This document shows positions 8,432 to 11,680 of a stretch of 11,680 bases of DNA, in pieces. The stretch spans positions 1-11,680 of the forward strand of contig CALZNR010000013.1 in the NCBI GenBank assembly GCA_945827565.1, in the 5' to 3' direction. The stretch is from an uncultured Prevotella sp. Its GTDB lineage: Bacteria > Bacteroidota > Bacteroidia > Bacteroidales > Bacteroidaceae. The notes under the pieces were generated by a model. It saw only the letters and a program-made list of their open reading frames with translations, did no database searches and was not told the DNA's origin. Numbering within the stretch: position 1 is the stretch's first letter; every line of letters starts with the position of its first letter. Both the position numbers and the translations under genes were made by a program.

Positions 8432-8461
8432 TTTTTATCTTCTTTTACTTGTTGGTACACC

Positions 8462-8481
8462 ACCACGGTGTGCACCATGGT
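8462..8481 (-). promoter_or_regulatory. Stem-loop in the fabD 5' leader
   Basis: In the minus-strand transcript ACCAUGG (8481-8475) pairs with CCGUGGU (8468-8462), seven pairs including one U-G, around a six-base loop UGCACA. It lies inside the predicted leader, between the inferred start of transcription near 8495 and the fabD ATG. It may affect mRNA stability or translation of the operon. No tail of U follows, so it is not a terminator. Confidence 0.4.
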
Positions 8482-8501
8482 TATACTTTCTAAATCGGGT
8501 G

Positions 8502-8532
8502 CAAAGTTACTTAATTTCTTGCACTTTTCAAA
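8502..8532 (-). promoter_or_regulatory. Promoter of the fabD-amylase-alaX operon
   Basis: On the minus strand TTTG (8532-8529), a 19-nt spacer and TAACTTTG (8509-8502) form a full match to the Bacteroidota -33/-7 consensus (TTTG, 19-21 nt, TAnnTTTG). The predicted start near 8495 gives a leader of about 65 nt. The -33 element ends only a few bases before the stop codon of the upstream kinase gene, so readthrough from that gene is also possible. Confidence 0.8.
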
Positions 8533-8534
8533 AC

Positions 8535-9689
8535 TTAGTTACTTTCTTCTGCAAGCAAGGGCACCAGAACACTGAAGGTACTGCCCTCTCCCTGCACCGA
8601 CTCTACGCACACGCTTCCTCCGTTTTTCTCGGCAAAGTCTTGGCAGAGTTGCAAGCCCAGACCACTTCCCTCTTCGTTATTGGTGCCATAGGTTGTTTTT
8701 CCTGCACGGAACAAATTGTGCAGACGGTCTTCGCTGATTCCCACACCATGGTCGCGCACATTGATTTTGGCAAACTTATCCTGCACAGTGACGAAGATGT
8801 CGATAGAACTGCCTTCGTTGCTGAACTTGATGGCATTGCTGATGAAGTTTCTGATAACGGTTTTCAGCATATCCTTATCAGCACGCACCATGATGGGCGA
8901 TGCTCCCATATCCAGCTTCAGTTCGATATGCTTGGTTTCTGCAATCATCACAAAGATATCCACCACTCCGGGCACCACCTCTGCCAAGTCAAAATCTTGG
9001 AACACCACATTCAGTCGGCCCGTCTGGCTCTTGGTCCACTTCAGCAGGTTGTCGAGCAAGTCATGGGTTTCTTCTGATTCTCTGTTGGCCTTGTCAATGA
9101 GGTCGAATATCTCATCGCCCACCACTTCGCGCGACAGACAGTTGACCACCAGATTCAGCACCATGCGTATGCTTGCCATGGGCGAACGCAGGTCGTGGGC
9201 AATCACAGAATACATCTTGTCGCGGTTGCCGATGGTGCGTTTCAGTTCATCGTTCTGCTGCACAATGATGCGCTTGGCAGCCACCAGCGATATCTGGTGC
9301 ATCACACGCATGATGAGTTCTTCCTTACTGAAAGGCTTGCTCAGAAAGTCGTTGGCTCCCACCTGGAAGCCATGCACCAAATCAGAGGGAGCATTCAATG
9401 CTGTAAGGAAGATGATGGGTATATCGGCTGTTTCGGGATCTTTCTTCAAGATAACGGCGGTGTCAAAGCCAGAGATGTCGGGCATCATCACGTCAAGCAA
9501 TATCAAATCGGGATGCTCCGACTTTGCCATTTCCACGCACTTATTGCCACCGTTGGCAGTAATCACCTGAAATTTCTCATTGGTAAGCAGCACTTTGAGC
9601 AACAACACATTGCTCATCACGTCATCTACAACTAAGATTTTATAATCACTTCGGTTGATTTTTGATTCTAAAATTTCACCTACTTCCAT
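8535..9689 (-). CDS. Soluble response regulator-histidine kinase (REC-HisKA-HATPase_c)
   Basis: 384 residues from the preferred ATG ending at 9689 (MEVGEILESKINRSDYKILVVDD). The N-terminal receiver (about 15-135) has acidic pocket D22/D23, phospho-acceptor D66 in LILLDVMMPDISG, T96 and K118. HisKA follows with SVIAHDLRSPMASI (H165). The ATPase has an N-box NFISNAIKFS (N285), a G1 box DHGVGIS (from D313), and G2 GSGLGLQLCQDFAEKNGG (341-358). No membrane, PAS or DNA-binding domain is present. The receiver is probably the input, so the kinase should respond to an upstream phosphodonor. The frame is open to an ATG at 9761, but the promoter at 9717-9748 lies downstream of that codon, so the longer version would not be translated from this promoter. 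An ATG at 9707 would leave almost no leader. Bacteroides homologues, as I recall them, also start MEVG. Confidence 0.93.
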   Translation of the reverse strand: MEVGEILESKINRSDYKILVVDDVMSNVLLLKVLLTNEKFQVITANGGNKCVEMAKSEHPDLILLDVMMPDISGFDTAVILKKDPETADIPIIFLTALNAPSDLVHGFQVGANDFLSKPFSKEELIMRVMHQISLVAAKRIIVQQNDELKRTIGNRDKMYSVIAHDLRSPMASIRMVLNLVVNCLSREVVGDEIFDLIDKANRESEETHDLLDNLLKWTKSQTGRLNVVFQDFDLAEVVPGVVDIFVMIAETKHIELKLDMGASPIMVRADKDMLKTVIRNFISNAIKFSNEGSSIDIFVTVQDKFAKINVRDHGVGISEDRLHNLFRAGKTTYGTNNEEGSGLGLQLCQDFAEKNGGSVCVESVQGEGSTFSVLVPLLAEESN

Positions 9690-9716
9690 AGTATAAGGCT
9701 TTTGCATTACATCATG

Positions 9717-9748
9717 CAAATGTAGGTTATTTTTTTCAAATTGCCAAA
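9717..9748 (-). promoter_or_regulatory. Promoter of the REC-HisKA kinase gene
   Basis: On the minus strand TTTG (9748-9745), a 20-nt spacer and TACATTTG (9724-9717) match the Bacteroidota -33/-7 consensus. Predicted transcription starts near 9710, giving a leader of about 21 nt to the ATG at 9689. This element decides the start codon of the gene. The porin gene ends about 30 bp upstream with no visible terminator hairpin. Confidence 0.75.
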
Positions 9749-9779
9749 AAAAACATGACAAAATCTATTACCTGTCGCC

Positions 9780-10790
9780 TTAGAATCGGGTCATCACTTC
9801 AAGCACTATTTTATCTTGTTCCGAAGGCTTTGGCACAGCGCCGCTACGATACATATACTTTTCGTAGTTGATGCGTATATCTGCCACAAAGGGGGCTGCC
9901 AAACTCAATGTCACTCCGCCTGTGATTCTGGAACGCTTGTAATCGGTCAACTTCAGTTCACCCTTATCATTCACAGAGCCATCGCTATGATCGCTCATAA
10001 AGTCGTAACGCAACAGCGGAGACACCTTCTTGAGCATGACATCCTTCTTGCGGATAGGAATATCGTAGTTCACAAAGCCATCAAACGAGTGTACATTATC
10101 AAAAGCATTGTGGGCATAGTGCTTGTACAGGTATTCTGCCTCTATATGCCAACCGCTGGCATGATAATAGGCACCGGCATCATACATCATAATGGTGGTT
10201 TGATTGGGTTTTATCTTCTGTAAACTCAGTGTCAGATTGACCCCCCGGGGCAGCATCAACTGCGCCTTTCCAGAGAAGTTGATGCCCTTGGTCCAATAGT
10301 CTTTCTGATCGGTAAGTCCAGAACCATTGAACAAACCTGCTTCCAACTGTATAGGAAACCCCACATTGAACTTATAGCCCACTGTGGCTCCCACATCTCG
10401 TATATCGCCCACCTGTTTGGCAATAAACGAGCGATTGGCAAAATAGCGCAAATGCGGAGAGCGGTGGGCATCAATGGTAAAGGGCACGCGCATCTGCCCG
10501 ATGGTGAACTGCCAGGCCCTTGCCGGATATATTCGCGCATACGCATCGAGCATCTTTATCCTACCTTCATCAGAAAGATCCACTTCTGCTTTGTAGCCCA
10601 CATACTCATTCACCTTACCATTCATGCTGATGCGCGCATTGCGCACTTCAAAGCGCCCCTCATTGGTGCTGGTTTGATACTCATACTTGCCACGGATGGT
10701 GCCATGAATCTCGGGAGCAAACTCTTGTGCATAAGCACCACTCACTCCCATTGCCAATAATGTGCCTGATAAAACCGTTCTGATATTCAT
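9780..10790 (-). CDS. Phosphate-selective porin O/P family outer-membrane protein
   Basis: 336 residues from the ATG ending at 10790. The signal peptide MNIRTVLSGTLLAMGVSGAYA is predicted to be cut after A21 (AYA|QEF). The mature protein has alternating aromatic beta-strand segments, such as GTIRGKYEYQT, YVGYKAEVDLSDEG, WQFTIGQMRVPFT and DVGATVGYKFNVGFP, and it ends in phenylalanine (VMTRF), as expected for BamA-assembled barrels. The pattern fits the OprP/OprO family of phosphate or polyphosphate channels. Bacteroidota members are often annotated this way, though not all are proven phosphate-specific. The frame extends upstream to 10841, but that codon lies upstream of the promoter -7 box and inside the repeated operator-like sequence, and only the shorter start places the signal peptide at the N-terminus. 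The direct repeats at its promoter suggest PhoB-type control. Confidence 0.85.
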   Translation of the reverse strand: MNIRTVLSGTLLAMGVSGAYAQEFAPEIHGTIRGKYEYQTSTNEGRFEVRNARISMNGKVNEYVGYKAEVDLSDEGRIKMLDAYARIYPARAWQFTIGQMRVPFTIDAHRSPHLRYFANRSFIAKQVGDIRDVGATVGYKFNVGFPIQLEAGLFNGSGLTDQKDYWTKGINFSGKAQLMLPRGVNLTLSLQKIKPNQTTIMMYDAGAYYHASGWHIEAEYLYKHYAHNAFDNVHSFDGFVNYDIPIRKKDVMLKKVSPLLRYDFMSDHSDGSVNDKGELKLTDYKRSRITGGVTLSLAAPFVADIRINYEKYMYRSGAVPKPSEQDKIVLEVMTRF

Positions 10791-10812
10791 CCTTCGTTGT
10801 ATTTTATGGCGG

Positions 10813-10820
10813 CAAAAGTA
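10813..10820 (-). promoter_or_regulatory. -7 promoter element of the porin gene
   Basis: TACTTTTG on the minus strand fits TAnnTTTG. It lies 22 nt upstream of the ATG at 10790, giving a predicted leader of about 16 nt. There is no TTTG at the normal -33 spacing; that position is occupied by the direct repeats, as expected for an activator-dependent promoter. Confidence 0.6.
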
Positions 10821-10830
10821 GAAAACTGAT

Positions 10831-10848
10831 GTTACAAACACGTTACAA
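10831..10848 (-). promoter_or_regulatory. Pho-box-like direct repeat at the porin promoter
   Basis: On the minus strand two identical heptamers TTGTAAC (10848-10842 and 10837-10831) are separated by 4 nt (GTGT), an 11-bp period. This matches the architecture of the Escherichia coli Pho box, two CTGTCAT-like 7-mers 4 bp apart, and shares its TGTnA core. The repeat ends 10 nt before the -7 box, where Pho boxes sit relative to -10. A weaker third half-site, CATTCAT, lies one period further upstream (10859-10853). PhoB binding is inferred from this and the phosphate porin downstream. Confidence 0.5.
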
Positions 10849-10854
10849 GAACAT

Positions 10855-10898
10855 GAATGAAAAATGAAAAATGACTTGAATGAAGAGTGAAGATTGAA
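10855..10898. repeat. Imperfect heptanucleotide tandem repeat
   Basis: The plus strand reads GAATGAA, AAATGAA, AAATGAC, then TT, then GAATGAA, GAGTGAA, GATTGAA: six heptamers of the form (G/A)A(A/G/T)TGAA with one 2-nt phase shift. The strand is almost pure purine plus T. It lies directly upstream of the porin regulatory region. Confidence 0.55.
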
Positions 10899-11096
10899 GA
10901 ATTTAGGATTTTACACGATACCCAGGAAATTCAGAACATCCGGAACATCCCCCCACCACAACAACATGCAGAAGTTGTTTCAAGTTGTCCCTGTTGTTGT
11001 TAAAAACATCTCTAAATATCCTCACTTCAAAAATTGAAATTTTATTAAAAACATCATCATTTCAAGCCCTAAATGTTAAACTGCATATTTATGCAA

Positions 11097-11170
11097 TTTC
11101 GTTCTGAGCCACTTTTTTCTCGCGCTGGACTATAATGAAGCTCAGAGGGAGATCGTGCGTTAGAACGAAA
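11097..11170. repeat. Inverted repeat with an interrupted right arm
   Basis: TTTCGTTCT (11097-11105) is exactly complementary to AGAACGAAA (11162-11170), and the overlapping TCTGAGC (11103-11109) is exactly complementary to GCTCAGA (11140-11146). Together the left arm TTTCGTTCTGAGC would pair perfectly with a right arm that has an extra segment of about 16 nt (around 11147-11162) inserted. The enclosed sequence includes a T-run and CGCGC. Function unknown. Confidence 0.5.
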
Positions 11171-11633
11171 ATCTCAAAATACAAACTGATTATCAAGTAG
11201 TTACAATCCTAAAAAATAAGAATTATTGACGTGTATAGTATCAAAGTGACATGAAAACTGTTCACATTTTCGCTTTTTATCTTCACAATCTGCCAAAAAA
11301 TACCTTTTTTGCTCCACGGAGTTCTATGAACCTCAAAAATACAAAATCTTTACATTTTGCCAGGGACGAATGGAGGGTTGGAGGTGCCTACTGCCCTTCA
11401 TCGAGATAAACCCAATCTATCCTGAAATTCACCCGATAAAAGATTGAAATTCTGTACATATTTTTCTAAAAAACGTTCATCATTTTCTGAAATTGAGAAC
11501 AAAGTCTTCTGCCGCGCACTTTATATCTTATTGATTTGATGTAATTACCTGATAGTGAAACAATTTAATTAGAATTGAACGGTCATGGATATAGCTTTGA
11601 TTTTGTTTCTGACGTTGATTGAAGCACTTCCCT

Positions 11634-11680
11634 GCCGAGAATACAAAATTTTCAGGCCGAGAAAATAATTGTTTCCAGCC
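11634..11680. repeat. Start of a 22-bp tandem repeat array, cut by window end
   Basis: GCCGAGAA occurs at 11634-11641 and 11656-11663, and GCC recurs at 11678-11680, giving an exact 22-bp period over two full units and the start of a third. The two units agree at about 15 of 22 positions, with AT-rich centres and a conserved TTTC near the end. Each unit plus the next GCC is roughly palindromic (GCCGAGAA...TTTCCAGCC). There are no unique spacers, so this is not a CRISPR array. Confidence 0.45.

Larger units (their letters stand above)
10861..11680. other. Gene-free AT-rich region with assorted short repeats
   Basis: I find no convincing protein or RNA gene here. All long frames are broken, and only trivial ORFs remain, such as 27 codons from an ATG at 11326. 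The region contains part of the heptamer repeat, direct repeat GAACATCC (10934 and 10943), inverted repeat ACAACAACA/TGTTGTTGT (10958-10966 and 10992-11000), direct repeat TTAAAAACATC (11000 and 11045), the interrupted inverted repeat at 11097-11170, a G-rich run at 11372-11384, a possible -7 element TAGCTTTG at 11592-11599, and a 22-bp repeat from 11634. It could be a long regulatory region of a gene beyond the window or a decayed mobile or repeat element. Confidence 0.6.

Noticed and set aside
8716..9570. 284-codon plus-strand frame opposite the REC-HisKA kinase
   Set aside because: Serine-rich translation with no domain; the opposite strand encodes intact REC, HisKA and HATPase motifs.
11326..11409. 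27-codon ORF starting MNLKNTKSLHF
   Set aside because: Too short, no recognisable family, no promoter or conservation evidence; could be chance.
11422..11494. (C/T)TGAAATT at 11422, 11444 and 11487, spaced near multiples of 22 bp
   Set aside because: An 8-mer of this composition is expected often in AT-rich DNA and a copy is missing at one position; too weak to call.
11634..11680. Possible CRISPR repeats
   Set aside because: Period is 22 bp with diverging units and no unique spacers of normal length; no cas genes in the window.

Overview
The window most likely comes from a Bacteroidales genome, probably Prevotella or a close relative. Three things point there: the protein families closely resemble Bacteroides/Prevotella versions recalled from memory (no search was run); several promoters carry the Bacteroidota -7 element TAnnTTTG, one with TTTG 19 nt and one 20 nt upstream; and the start codons lack clear Shine-Dalgarno sequences.

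Plus-strand half (1-5400). The window opens inside a tiny, very basic AURKAIP1/COX24-type (mS38-like) ribosome-associated protein. Next come an RNase G/E gene (rng) and a membrane family 2 glycosyltransferase, which look co-transcribed. A TAnnTTTG promoter then precedes a soluble hybrid histidine kinase (HisKA-HATPase-REC), followed closely by a membrane-anchored endonuclease/exonuclease/phosphatase (EEP) protein.

Minus-strand half (10790 down to 5381). In transcription order these are a phosphate-selective porin O/P family outer-membrane protein, a second soluble kinase with the opposite domain order (REC-HisKA-HATPase), and a tight three-gene unit: fabD, a cytoplasmic GH13 alpha-amylase and an AlaX-like tRNA editing protein. 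Gaps within that unit are 3 nt. The two halves converge tail to tail and overlap by 20 bp at 5381-5400. Three minus-strand promoters can be read. Two of them, plus direct repeats at the porin promoter, move starts downstream of the longest possible reading frames.

Right end (about 10850-11680). Roughly 800 bp carries no convincing gene. It is AT-rich and holds heptamer repeats, a long inverted repeat with an interrupted arm, several short direct and inverted repeats, and the start of an apparent 22-bp repeat array that runs off the edge.

Most genes are ordinary housekeeping or signalling genes, and I see no clearly new multi-gene system. The most interesting signals are a Pho-box-like pair of 7-bp direct repeats at the -33 position of the porin promoter, a strong hairpin in front of rng, and the unexplained repeats at the right end.
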